Below, in pieces: positions 17,520 to 25,777 of a stretch of 64,000 nt of DNA (its first letter is position 1; every line of letters begins with the position of its first letter). The stretch is taken from the NCBI RefSeq assembly GCF_039851975.1, contig NZ_CP156660.1:1240001-1304000 (forward strand). Direction: 5' to 3'. A program made the position numbers and the translations under genes. The notes below the pieces were generated by a model. It saw only the letters and a list, made by a program, of their open reading frames with translations, was not told where the DNA came from and ran no database searches. Origin of the DNA: Desulfoscipio sp. XC116. Lineage in GTDB: Bacteria > Bacillota > Desulfotomaculia > Desulfotomaculales > Desulfallaceae.

Positions 17520-18380
17520 TCAAATCAACAAACTCATTGTACCTGATACAATCATTACAAGCCCGGCAAAAGCTTTTTTACTTAGCTTTTCATGTAAAAT
17601 AAAGTATCCGAAAGCGATGGTTGCCAGAATGCTCAATTTGTCGATGGGAACCACCACACTGGCCGGCCCTTCTTGTAATGCCCGATAGAAGCACAGCCAT
17701 GAAAGCCCCGTGGCGAGACCGGACAGCCCGATAAACACCCGGCTGCGTCTATCGATATGCTTTATTTCGTGCTGCTTTCCCTGCATAAAGACAATTAGCC
17801 AGGCCATTAAAAGGACAACGATCGTCCGTATCGCGGTTCCAAGGTTGGATTCGATGCCTTCAATGCCGACCTTGCCCAAAATCGCCGTGAGGCTTGCAAA
17901 CACTGCCGATAGAATGGCGTAAACCAGCCATTTGTAATCTTTTGCAGCGCCCGTTGCGGTTTCCTTCCGTTCAATCATCAGATAGGTGCCAACACCGATG
18001 AGCGCTATGGCGAGCGCTTTCAGCCAGGTCAGCCTCTCGCCGAGCAGGAGAAAGGACAGCAGCATTGTGAGAACGGTGCTGGATTTGTCAACAGGGACAA
18101 CCTTGTTGGCATCGCCGATCTGCAATGCGCGGAAATAGCAAAGCCACGAGCCACCTGTCGCTAGCCCGGACAGGACAAGAAAAATCAGGCTCTTGATATC
18201 AATATTTGCAATGGTTGTATGAGAACCCACGATGAAAACCATCAACCAGGCAAAGATGATTACGACTATGGTTCTCAGTGCTGTCGCAAGATTGGAATCA
18301 GTATTTTTTATCCCGACTTTCGCCAGAATTGACATAACACCGGCAAAGAGCGCGGAAGCCAACGCATAAACAATCCACAT
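17520..18380 (-). CDS. EamA-family (DMT) transporter
   Basis: About 286 residues, ten hydrophobic helices in two EamA halves. The halves are visibly duplicated: ALRTIVVIIFAWLMVF (about 35-50) against AIRTIVVLLMAWLIVF (about 182-197), and GLATGGSWLCYFRALQ against GLATGLSWLCFYRALQ. EamA carriers export metabolites or amino acids; the cargo is not readable. ATG 18380 has AAGG 7 nt upstream; a TTG at 18404 is the alternative. It marks the left edge of the accessory region, standing alone. Confidence 0.88.
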   Translation of the reverse strand: MWIVYALASALFAGVMSILAKVGIKNTDSNLATALRTIVVIIFAWLMVFIVGSHTTIANIDIKSLIFLVLSGLATGGSWLCYFRALQIGDANKVVPVDKSSTVLTMLLSFLLLGERLTWLKALAIALIGVGTYLMIERKETATGAAKDYKWLVYAILSAVFASLTAILGKVGIEGIESNLGTAIRTIVVLLMAWLIVFMQGKQHEIKHIDRRSRVFIGLSGLATGLSWLCFYRALQEGPASVVVPIDKLSILATIAFGYFILHEKLSKKAFAGLVMIVSGTMSLLI

Positions 18381-18404
18381 AAAATAACCTTCTTCAAAGA
18401 ACAA

Positions 18405-18893
18405 CGATTTATCCGCAATATCATAGTTGGCTTATATATTCGTTTCTGATTATAGCACCGGAAACTGAGATAGTCTATGATCTCGCACAGGCCGATTCGC
18501 GTGAACATCTTTGTCAGCTTGTTTGTTATCCAATGCCTCGATAGCAAAAGTCTTTATCAACTGCTCAATATTGGAGGTAATTGAACGCAGGGTTCAAAAA
18601 CCGGATTTTCAGATTTTTCGTCTCGGATTCTGCGTTTTTCGGAACAAGGGAAATTGGACATCCATGAAATAATGAAAACACCAACGGCCTATAATAAAAG
18701 GCTTTGGGACAAAGAAAAGGTCTTCAAAATTTGTTCAGTCCAATAAGACTGCTCAAAATTTGAAGACCGATTCGGATGAGAAGTTAGGTAAATATAGATG
18801 CCATATATTCTGCCGGAGTATTTCAGATAAATGAGCCGGTCCGCCTCAACGTAGAAGGGGCTCTCGCATCATCTCTTTCATGTTCATCTTGTC
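18405..18893. other. Gene-free stretch with a strong palindrome
   Basis: No coding region recognised. It contains a perfect 15-bp inverted repeat, GGTCTTCAAAATTTG (18719-18733) and its complement (18754-18768); inside it CAGTC/GACTG also pair, leaving a CAATAA loop. There is no T-tract, so it is not an obvious terminator. A smaller GCCT...AGGC hairpin lies just before it. Confidence 0.6.
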
Positions 18894-19119
18894 TTAGTGC
18901 TTAATTATGATAACTTTTACGCTTTCGGATTTTTCGATATCTTTTTTGAATTCTGCTTCGTTCTGAATAACGCCCAAATCATACACAATGTAAAGCTGGC
19001 GCTGATACACTTTTTGATAGGCGGTAATGTCTGCGCTTATTTCTTCAATCACCTTCGATTTTCTGCCGTCTCGCAGAAGCTTTGCTTCAATGCACAGACT
19101 CAATTTAGGAATAATGAAG
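18894..19119 (-). pseudogene. C-terminal fragment of a PD-(D/E)XK nuclease-like gene split by IS66
   Basis: About 75 residues in frame from the IS66 target duplication to the stop. It continues exactly the frame of the fragment at 24982-25513: removing IS66 and one TAATGAAG copy restores ...EYIPDF-IIPKLSLCIEAKLL..., a PD-(D/E)XK catalytic core (PDF, then E-A-K). It ends YIVYDLGVIQNEAEFKKDIE...VIIIKH, typical of this restriction-endonuclease-like family. A start at 19142 inside IS66 would be artificial. The broken gene cannot make an intact nuclease. Confidence 0.85.
19112..19119. repeat. Left 8-bp target duplication of IS66
   Basis: TAATGAAG, repeated exactly at 24982-24989 on the other side of the element. 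Confidence 0.93.
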
Positions 19120-19256
19120 GTAAGCGTCAAATCTAACGACACCTACCTTCCCCGCCCTTTCTGTGAGAGACTATAGTAGCGAGAGTATCCTGAGAGAACG
19201 CGAGATATTGCGAGAGCTCTCAATAGCTTTTAATACTGCCTCGCAGGAGGATTACA

Positions 19257-19631
19257 ATGGAACTGCAAAAAGTAAAACATGAGCTTAAAGTGGAGGAATG
19301 GCGCAGGCTTATCTATGAATGTCGGACCAGCGGCCAAACAATTTGCACCTGGTGCAAAGAGCGCCATATCTCCCCGCAGACCTATTACCGATGGCAGCGT
19401 GCGGTTTGGGACGCAGGGACACAAAACCTTCTTGCAGAGTCAAATCAGCAACCGATCATGACGCGGGCTGAAACAGCTGTATTTACCGAGTGCCGGATAC
19501 CGGCCCCGGTTCAGAGCGTGCCAGCGGCGGTCGTCACCCTTCATTTTGGTAACGTCACACTGGAATTTCAAAACGGTGTGCACTCAGAAACCGTGGAAAC
19601 GATCCTCAGAGCGGTGAAGGCGCTGTGTTAG
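19257..19631 (+). CDS. tnpA: IS66 accessory protein TnpA
   Basis: 124 residues, IS66 OrfA type: a helix-turn-helix-like N-terminal half (EEWRRLIYECRTSGQTICTWCKERHISPQTYYRWQRAV) and a beta-rich tail (VVTLHFGNVTLEFQNGV). GCAGGAGG is 6 nt before the ATG. Overlaps tnpB by 7 nt, as usual in IS66. Required for transposition in studied elements, mechanism unclear. Confidence 0.9.
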   Translation: MELQKVKHELKVEEWRRLIYECRTSGQTICTWCKERHISPQTYYRWQRAVWDAGTQNLLAESNQQPIMTRAETAVFTECRIPAPVQSVPAAVVTLHFGNVTLEFQNGVHSETVETILRAVKALC

Positions 19632-19978
19632 ATGTCACACGCGCTGCGCACGTGTATCTGGCCTGCGGCTACACAGACCTGCGCCGGGGTATTGACGGGC
19701 TGGCCGCTATGGTTCAGCAGCGCTTTCAGCTTGACCCCTTCTCCGACAGTCTGTTTCTGTTCTGCGGCCGGCGAACTGATCGGATTAAAGCGCTCTACTG
19801 GGAGAGAAACGGATTCGTACTTCTGTATAAGCGGTTGGAAAGCGGGCGTTTCCAATGGCCGAGAACCCCGGAAGACGTCCGGGCACTCACGGAACAGCAA
19901 TTCCGCTGGCTCATGGAAGGGCTCTCCATTGACCAACCTAAAGCCCTGCGTCCGGTGAATAATTTAAGTATTGTTTAA
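19625..19978 (+). CDS. tnpB: IS66 accessory protein TnpB (Orf2)
   Basis: 117 residues with the classic Orf2 sequence: ACGYTDLRRGIDGLAAMV, LFLFCGRRTDRIKALYWERNGF and WLMEGLSIDQPKAL. GTG start inside the end of tnpA, indicating translational coupling. Intact. Confidence 0.93.
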   Translation: MLDVTRAAHVYLACGYTDLRRGIDGLAAMVQQRFQLDPFSDSLFLFCGRRTDRIKALYWERNGFVLLYKRLESGRFQWPRTPEDVRALTEQQFRWLMEGLSIDQPKALRPVNNLSIV

Positions 19979-20046
19979 AGCCGGGAAGCCTTGAAAATAC
20001 GGGGTTTTTCATTGTTTTTCGCAGCAAAATATGGTATAATTCAAGC

Positions 20047-21290
20047 ATGAAAAACGTGCCTGAAACCGTTAAAGACAGCGCCGAAATCGTGACGATTTCG
20101 CGCACAGAATACAATGAATATCTTGCACTAAAGACCCAAAACGCCGAATTGTCACGTCAAGTAGAATGGTTTCTGGAGCAACTGCGCCTGGCCCGGCAAA
20201 AACGTTTTGGGTCTTCGTCCGAACAGAGCCAATATGACGGCTGGGAGCAGCCGAACCTATTTAATGAAGCGGAACTCTTCGCGGACGAAGCTGTGCCGGA
20301 ACCGGAGTTAACCGATGTAAAACCCCACGTTCGCAAGAAGCGACGGGAAACGAAGGACAGCCTGCCTGAGAACCTGCCCGTCGAAACCACCGAGCATTTT
20401 CTGCCGGATCAAGAGCGCACCTGCCCGGTCTGCAACGACGAACTGCAAATTATTGGAAAGACCGTGCAGCGGAGGCTAAAAATCATTCCGGCCAGCGCGG
20501 TGATCCTGGAAGATATCTATTATACCTACGCCTGCCGAACCTGCGAAAAAACCGGCACAGAAGTCCCCGTGCTCAGAACGCCCCAAAGAAACAACGTCAT
20601 CAAAGGGAGCTTTGCCTCACCGGAGGCGGTAGCGCACATCATCACGCAGAAATTTGTCATGGGAGCCCCGCTATACCGGCAAGAGAAATCTTTTCAGCGC
20701 CAGGGGATAACACTGTCGCGCCAAACGTTATCCAACTGGGTGCTGAAAAGCACTGCAGATTGGCTGGAGCCCATCTACCATGAACTGCATCGCAGGCTTT
20801 GCGCCCGGCAAGTGCTGCATGGTGATGAAACCACTCTGCAAGTGCTGCGGGAGCCGGGGAAATCCGCTCAGTCCAAGAGCTACATGTGGCTATACCGGAC
20901 CAGCGGAGATACCGGACAGCCGATTATCCTGTATGAATACCAACCGGATCGAAAAGCCCGCCGCCCGGCCGAGTTTCTAAAAGGTTTCTCCGGATATTTG
21001 CATACGGACGGGTACAGCGGCTATCACAATCTGCCGGGTTCGATCACTGTGGTAGGCTGCTGGGCTCATGCCCGACGAAAATTTAATGAAGCCCTGAAAG
21101 CTCTCCCGGAAAAAGACCGGGGGGGGTCTTTAGCCCTGCGCGGAAAACGCTATTGCGACGCACTGTTTGACCTTGAAAAACAATTGGCGGCCTGCCCGAC
21201 GGAAAGACGCTATGAGAAACGTCAGGAACTGGCAAAACCAATGCTTGAAGCCTTTTCGGCGTGGCTGAGAGCCCAGAATGTTCCTGCCGC
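20047..21290 (+). pseudogene. tnpC: IS66 transposase TnpC, N-terminal part (interrupted)
   Basis: About 415 residues: a coiled-coil/leucine-rich N-terminus (EYLALKTQNAELSRQ), a zinc-finger segment (CPVCNDELQ ... CRTCEK), and the first catalytic parts of the DDE domain (HGDETTLQVL; HTDGYSGYHNL; CWAHARRKFNEAL). The frame runs into a TAA at 21295-21297 supplied by the inserted transposon. The remainder is at 24277-24664. Joined at the CCGC duplication the protein reads VPAAPKSAIGKAIYYL, the normal family sequence, so the break is due only to the insertion. Confidence 0.9.
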
Positions 21291-21455
21291 CCTGTAATGC
21301 CCGAAAGCTGATGGTGTTGCCTGTCCAGAAGTTGCCATATATAATGACCATATCATGAAGAAAGGAAAGACGCCCCTTTTTTTGGTGTACTGCTGCAGCA
21401 ACAGCAATACCAGGGGCGCCACCACGTATGGTCATTTTAACAGAATATGAGCTAA

Positions 21456-21977
21456 TTGAAAACCTTGAAAAAAGTGTTTTTTGTAAAGAGCGCGGAGCAG
21501 ATTCCCTGTCCCTGTTGTAACGGGCCACTGGATGTCATCGGCAGCCGGCAACGCAAGTACATAAATGGCCTTGGCGATCAGATCGTGCTCATCATTCGCC
21601 GGCTCCGTTGTGAACACTGCCGTCGGATCCATCACGAACTTCCGGATATACTCGTCCCGTACAAACGCCACAGCAGAAAAAGCATTGAGGCGGTCATAGC
21701 CGGAGACACCGCACTGACCGTCACCGCTGACGAATCCACATTAGGCCGTTGGCGCAGTTGGTTTAGTGAAATGTATTATCACTTCCTGGGTTGCCTGGCC
21801 TCCATCGCTACCTTACTCGGTAACCAATCTGTGAAAGAATCGTCCTGTCTTTCCCAGTCTGCGCTCACAAGGATTTGGGACTATGTTGGCAACGCCACCG
21901 GCTGGCTGGCCAGAGTTGTCCGATCAGTGGCAAACACAAATTGTTGGGTACATACCCGTTCTGCATTCCCGTCCTGA
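21456..21977 (+). CDS. DUF6431 zinc-ribbon protein of the transposon
   Basis: About 173 residues with a zinc ribbon (IPCPCCNGPL ... LRCEHCRRIHHELPD) and a helical tail ending WVHTRSAF. DUF6431 genes regularly precede a DDE transposase and an ExeA-like ATPase, as here, so a transposition role is likely. The start is uncertain: the frame as given begins with TTG without a ribosome site, whereas an ATG at 21428 (MVILTEYELIENLEK) is in another frame and would need a +1 shift near the A6/T6 runs at 21468-21481 to join this one. It may be frameshifted. Confidence 0.65.
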   Translation: MKTLKKVFFVKSAEQIPCPCCNGPLDVIGSRQRKYINGLGDQIVLIIRRLRCEHCRRIHHELPDILVPYKRHSRKSIEAVIAGDTALTVTADESTLGRWRSWFSEMYYHFLGCLASIATLLGNQSVKESSCLSQSALTRIWDYVGNATGWLARVVRSVANTNCWVHTRSAFPS

Positions 21978-22026
21978 CGGTCAGGATATAAACTCATGCT
22001 AAGCCTAAAAATTAGGGGGTTTTAGC

Positions 22027-23379
22027 ATGAAAGACCAACAAAAGGCCGAAGAGATTGCCGCTCAGCGGATGCAACTACTATCCCCGCTGCTAGCGGACGG
22101 GCTTGATGCGGCCAAAATCAGGGAAATTAAGAAAGATATCTGCCAGCAGACCGGACTATCCGAGCGTACGCTGCGCAGATACCTGGCCCAGTACCGGGCA
22201 GTCGGCTTTAGGGGACTAAAACCTAAAGGCAAAGGCCGGCAAACCGAAGAAGCTATACCATCAAATATCCTAACTCAGGCCATCCTGTTGCGTCGTGAGG
22301 TGCCCGGTCGCAGCATCGCTCAGATCATTCAGATTATGGAATGGGAAGGGCTGATCCAGGAAGGGCGGATTAAACGCAGCACCCTGCAGGAGAAGTTGGC
22401 CGAGAAAGGCTACAGCACAAGACAGATGCGCATGTACTCCGACAGCGGCGTGGCGGCTCGGCGATTCCAAAAGAAGCACCGCAACCAGCTCGTACATTCC
22501 GACATCAAATACGGCCCCTACCTGCCAATCGGCAAGGATGGCGCTAAAAAGCAGGTCTACCTGGTCACCTTCATCGACGATGCCACCCGCTTTGTGCTGC
22601 ACGGCGAGTTCTACCCGACGCTGGATCAGGTCATTGTAGAAGATTGCTTCCGTAAAGCGATTCACAAATACGGAGTTCCCGAAGCGGTATATTTCGACAA
22701 CGGTAGCCAGTATCGCACTAAATGGATGCATCGCACCTGCAGCAAATTAGGCACCCGGCTAGTATTTGCAAAACCGTACTCTCCGGAGGCAACCGGTAAA
22801 GTAGAAAGGTTTAACCGGGTGGTGGACGCCTTCTTAGGCGAGGCCAAACTGGAAAAACCACAATCGCTGGACAAGTTAAATGAGCTGTTTTGGGTCTGGC
22901 TGGAGGAGTGCTACCACAACAAGCCGCATTCCGGGCTAGATGGTAGCGCCAGCCCGCATGCTGCCTACCGCAGTGACAACAAGGCACTAAGGTATTTGGA
23001 TCCACAAACCATCGCTAACGCCTTTTTGCACTGTGAAAAACGGAAAGTGGACAAGGCTGGCTGCATCAGCTTTAACGGCAATAAGTACGAAGTCGGGCTG
23101 CCGTTTATCGGGTGTAAAGTGCAAGTCATCTACGACCCCGCTAACATCACTGAACTGACTATTGAATATGAAGGGCACGCACCCTGGACAGCTAGGCAGT
23201 TAGTAATCGGCCAGCGAGCCGGGAAACGCCCCCCGCTGCCGGAACACCTGCAGCCCAAGCCCGCCGAATCGTCGCGACTCCTGGCTGCAGCCGCCCTGAA
23301 AAACCAGCAGCGTAAAGAGCAGCAGGCTCCAGCCATTTCTTTTAGAGCCGTGAACAAGGAGGATAACAGTCATGTTTGA
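22027..23379 (+). CDS. DDE-type integrase/transposase (rve core)
   Basis: 450 residues: N-terminal helix-turn-helix region (GLSERTLRRYLAQYRAVGF, about 44-62), then an rve-type RNase H fold with catalytic residues visible as D in LVHSDIKYG, D in VYFDNGSQY and E in ATGKVERFNR, followed by a C-terminal beta barrel (FNGNKYEVGLPF). A Mu/Tn7 TnsB/IS481-like transposase. GGGGG lies 7 nt before the ATG. Overlaps the ATPase gene by 8 nt, implying they act as a pair (strand transfer plus target/ATP regulator). Appears intact. Confidence 0.9.
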   Translation: MKDQQKAEEIAAQRMQLLSPLLADGLDAAKIREIKKDICQQTGLSERTLRRYLAQYRAVGFRGLKPKGKGRQTEEAIPSNILTQAILLRREVPGRSIAQIIQIMEWEGLIQEGRIKRSTLQEKLAEKGYSTRQMRMYSDSGVAARRFQKKHRNQLVHSDIKYGPYLPIGKDGAKKQVYLVTFIDDATRFVLHGEFYPTLDQVIVEDCFRKAIHKYGVPEAVYFDNGSQYRTKWMHRTCSKLGTRLVFAKPYSPEATGKVERFNRVVDAFLGEAKLEKPQSLDKLNELFWVWLEECYHNKPHSGLDGSASPHAAYRSDNKALRYLDPQTIANAFLHCEKRKVDKAGCISFNGNKYEVGLPFIGCKVQVIYDPANITELTIEYEGHAPWTARQLVIGQRAGKRPPLPEHLQPKPAESSRLLAAAALKNQQRKEQQAPAISFRAVNKEDNSHV

Positions 23380-24172
23380 ATCCTTCTACGGCCTGTCTAA
23401 AACACCGTTCTCCCGGGACATCCCAACGGATCAGTTGTACCAATCGCTGATGCTAGATGAGACACTGGGCCGATTGGAATATGCCGCCCGTAGGCAACTT
23501 TTCGCCGTGGTTACCGGTGACTGCGGTACCGGTAAAACAACCACCATCCGCCTGTTCAAGGCCTCTTTAAATCCGGCCATGTTCATGGTGATGTATCTGG
23601 CGGACTCCAAACTTACCCCCCGGCATTTCTACAAGGGCCTATTGGAACAGCTAGGCTGTGAAGCCAAGTTTTATCGCGGCGACGCCAAGCGCCAGTTGCA
23701 CCGGGAAGTCGAACTCATGCGCGGTATTCAGCAACTGCAGCCGGTTGTTATCGTAGACGAAGCGCATCTTTTGGACAAAGAAATGCTGGAAGAGGTACGA
23801 TTCTTGTTGAACTTTAAAATGGATGCCCAAAGTCCTATGGCCCTGATCTTGGTGGGTCAGAGCGAACTGTGGGATAAGTTCCAGCTTCAAGCGTACGCCG
23901 CCATCCGCCAACGGATCGACCTGCAGTGTAAACTGCCGCACCTGGACCGTTCCCAAGTCGGGGAATATATTAATCGGCACCTGGCTTATGCCGGCGCCGA
24001 ACACGATATCTTTTCAGATAATGCGGTTGATCAGGTGTTCCGGTATTCCAGCGGTGCAGTCAGGCTTGTTAACAAAGTCTGCACCCATTGCTTGCTCTAT
24101 GGAGCTCAAAACGGTCGTCGGATTATTGATGATCACATGGTGAAGTTGGTTATCCAGGGAGAATTGTTATAA
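23372..24172 (+). CDS. ExeA/TniB-like AAA+ ATPase of the transposon
   Basis: 266 residues. Walker A GDCGTGKTTT (about 50-59), Walker B VVIVDEAHLL (about 124-133), arginine-rich sensor region AIRQRIDLQCKLP. It starts MFESFYGLSKTPFSRDIP, the signature opening of ExeA-type ATPases linked to transposases. By analogy with TniB, IstB, TnsC and MuB it should select target DNA and activate the transposase. AAGGAGG is 9 nt before the ATG, inside the end of the transposase gene. Intact. Confidence 0.88.
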   Translation: MFESFYGLSKTPFSRDIPTDQLYQSLMLDETLGRLEYAARRQLFAVVTGDCGTGKTTTIRLFKASLNPAMFMVMYLADSKLTPRHFYKGLLEQLGCEAKFYRGDAKRQLHREVELMRGIQQLQPVVIVDEAHLLDKEMLEEVRFLLNFKMDAQSPMALILVGQSELWDKFQLQAYAAIRQRIDLQCKLPHLDRSQVGEYINRHLAYAGAEHDIFSDNAVDQVFRYSSGAVRLVNKVCTHCLLYGAQNGRRIIDDHMVKLVIQGELL

Positions 24173-24276
24173 TTCTCCCTTCCCCGGGCCGGTGGGCACT
24201 AAGTCCGTCAATTCACGGACAACTAACACCGTCTATTGCTGGACGTTACAGATCGTCAGTAACACCAGAAAACCGC

Positions 24277-24664
24277 ACCGAAATCCGCGATTGGCAAAGC
24301 CATCTATTACCTGCAGGAGCAGTGGTCCTGGCTAACAAATTATCTCCTGGACGGGCGGCTGGAGTTCAGCAACAACCGAGCGGAACGCAGCATCAAACCG
24401 TTTGTCATTGACCGGAAGAACTTTTTGTTTGCCAATACACCGAAAGGGGCGCAAGGCAGCGCCGTCATGTTCAGCCTCATTGAGACGGCGAAGGAAAACG
24501 GATTGGATCCCCACCGCTTTCTGAGCTATGTTTTTGACGCGGCACCTAACATGGATCTCGGCGACCCGAAACAGTTAGAGCTGCTGCTGCCCTGGAACGC
24601 GCCGGAGACGTGCAAAGTCCCGCCAGGCTTAAACGAGAGGAGTTACCATGAAAAAACGAAGTAA
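24277..24664 (+). pseudogene. tnpC: IS66 transposase TnpC, C-terminal part
   Basis: Continues the tnpC frame: PKSAIGKAIYYLQEQW, then the DDE-Tnp_IS66 end NNRAERSIKPFVIDRKNFLFANTPKGA, and IS66 C-terminal tail LIETAKENGLDP...YVF. It carries the last catalytic acidic residue (E of RAERS). Without its N-terminal part it is not expressed as a full transposase. It overlaps the next gene's start by 17 nt. Confidence 0.88.
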
Positions 24665-24929
24665 CATTGACATGGTTCTCGATATGGTCGAAGCGTTCCT
24701 CAAAGGCAACATAAGTCGTCTGGATTTCCAACTGGATTTCCCCCATGAAGTACAACAGCGCTACCAAAAAATGGCCCGTGAAGACGAGGAATTTGCAAGA
24801 TTGATTGACGATCGCCTGGTGGAAGACGGTGTTTATAAAGGCGAGCGCCTCAGCGATGAAGCATTCCGAAGACACATTCGGAAGCAGTTTCTGGATGTCG
24901 TTGACATCAGTGATGAAGGGTTCCTGTAA
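24648..24929 (+). CDS. Small hypothetical carried by IS66
   Basis: 93 residues, acidic and helical, ending FLDVVDISDEGFL. GAGAGGAG precedes the ATG, which lies within the last codons of tnpC, so it was translated with tnpC. Not a standard IS66 gene; I recognise no domain. A passenger gene or a regulator specific to this IS66 subgroup. Confidence 0.6.
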   Translation: MKKRSNIDMVLDMVEAFLKGNISRLDFQLDFPHEVQQRYQKMAREDEEFARLIDDRLVEDGVYKGERLSDEAFRRHIRKQFLDVVDISDEGFL

Positions 24930-24981
24930 CCGCTTAATACGAGTCGGCATTGGTCAAGGCGTCAATTGGTTTGACGCTTAC

Positions 24982-24989
24982 TAATGAAG
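24982..24989. repeat. Right 8-bp target duplication of IS66
   Basis: TAATGAAG, identical to 19112-19119. It lies inside the coding frame of the split nuclease gene. Confidence 0.93.
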
Positions 24990-25513
24990 TCTGGTATGTA
25001 CTCTTTTCCGGAGAATTCAAACTTTCCGGATTCTCTGTCGTAATCGATACCTTTGTTCAAACCACGACCTAACAATAGCGATTCTATGGCATTTTGGACT
25101 TCGATTTCTTTTTCTGGCTTATTAAATATTACAGTGCGAAGGCGGGAGGCAAAGAAGTTTTCAATATTGTCAAACTCATCGTCAACAAAATCGATACATC
25201 CTTCCAGACTTGCTAACAGCATTTTTGCACTGACAAGAACCTGCTCAAGAATTTTCTTTTCTATGCCCCATACAGCATCACCATATCGAGGTATATCAGC
25301 AATATTAAAAGTATATACCATCGAAGAGACTTTCAATACCTTCTTTGTCTGTTCTGCAAAATCGTTGTACATACATGCCATATCTTTATTACAATGGACC
25401 CCAATGTCAAGACACAATTTTTCAAATTCAAAGCGACACTGAGTAAGTATTAACAGCAAGGCCTTCATGGTCGAATGTTTCGATACGTTAGAAAGCCGCA
25501 TTAAGGTAAACAC
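24982..25513 (-). pseudogene. Middle fragment of the split PD-(D/E)XK nuclease-like gene
   Basis: About 177 residues, in frame down to the target duplication and ending KEYIPDFI, where the catalytic PD motif begins; the E-x-K half is 5.9 kb away at 18894-19119. Stretches such as DMACMYNDFAEQTKKVL and LLGRGLNKGIDYDRESGKFEF are typical of a family of about 290-residue PD-(D/E)XK proteins. The GTG/ATG starts at 25513-25468 have no ribosome site, and an in-frame TAG lies just upstream, so the natural 5' end is missing here; the likely N-terminus is at 27032-27169 beyond the IS3 element. Confidence 0.8.
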
Positions 25514-25777
25514 ATGCTAGCTAGCCTAATATTTGACAGTAGTCATAAAATGTGGCGGTCTCCAGAGGGAGGGTACGTTATCCCTATTCACAAAACCTAG
25601 CCGCCGCTTGCGGTCGGAGCGAAGCGGAGAGCCTTGACTCCATGTGCTAGACTTAAACAACCCGACCGAAGGCAAATATTTTTTTGGCGTATATCCGTCG
25701 GTCGGGTTATCTATTAAGCGGCACATGGAGTCAAGACCGGCGGCCTCTTTGTTTACATCCACTTTCAAATATCTTGG
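25514..25777. other. Gene-free block with nested inverted repeats
   Basis: Three nested pairs: GCCGCCG 25600-25606 with 25738-25744, CTTGACTCCATGTGC 25633-25647 with 25721-25735 (15 bp, perfect), and AACCCGACCGA 25659-25669 with 25698-25708 (11 bp, perfect). The 5' side also holds a CGCTT...AAGCG hairpin (25605-25627). Together they can fold into a long branched structure. It lies between the nuclease fragment and IS3 orfB; whether it belongs to the IS3 element or is a separate insertion is unresolved. Confidence 0.7.

Larger units (their letters stand above)
21291..24272 (+). mobile_element. Three-gene transposon: DUF6431 / DDE transposase / ExeA-type AAA+ ATPase
   Basis: Foreign block of about 2.98 kb inside IS66 tnpC. 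CCGC at 21287-21290 recurs at 24273-24276, and removing one copy restores the tnpC frame; a 4-bp match alone would be weak, but the restored frame supports it. Sub-terminal repeats occur near both ends: GATGGTGTTG..TGTCC near 21309 and, inverted, GACGGTGTTA..TGTCC and TCTGGTGTTACTG near 24225-24272, as expected of transposase-binding sites in Tn7/Mu/IS21-like systems. Confidence 0.75.
19120..24981. mobile_element. IS66-family element, itself carrying a nested transposon
   Basis: Ends are inverted: GTAAGCGTCAAA at the left (from 19120) and, read inward from 24981, GTAAGCGTCAAA at the right, followed by diverged GACGCC-type bases. It is flanked by TAATGAAG on both sides (8 bp, the IS66 norm). 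Contains tnpA, tnpB, a tnpC broken by an inserted transposon (21291-24272), and one passenger gene. Without the insert the element would be about 2.9 kb. Confidence 0.93.

Noticed and set aside
18894-19142. Free-standing 82-residue gene starting inside IS66
   Set aside because: Its first residues come from the IS66 terminal repeat; it is the tail of a split gene.
25526-25768. 80-residue minus-strand reading frame
   Set aside because: It runs through the nested palindromes, has no ribosome site and a product of shuffled composition; structure, not coding, explains the DNA.
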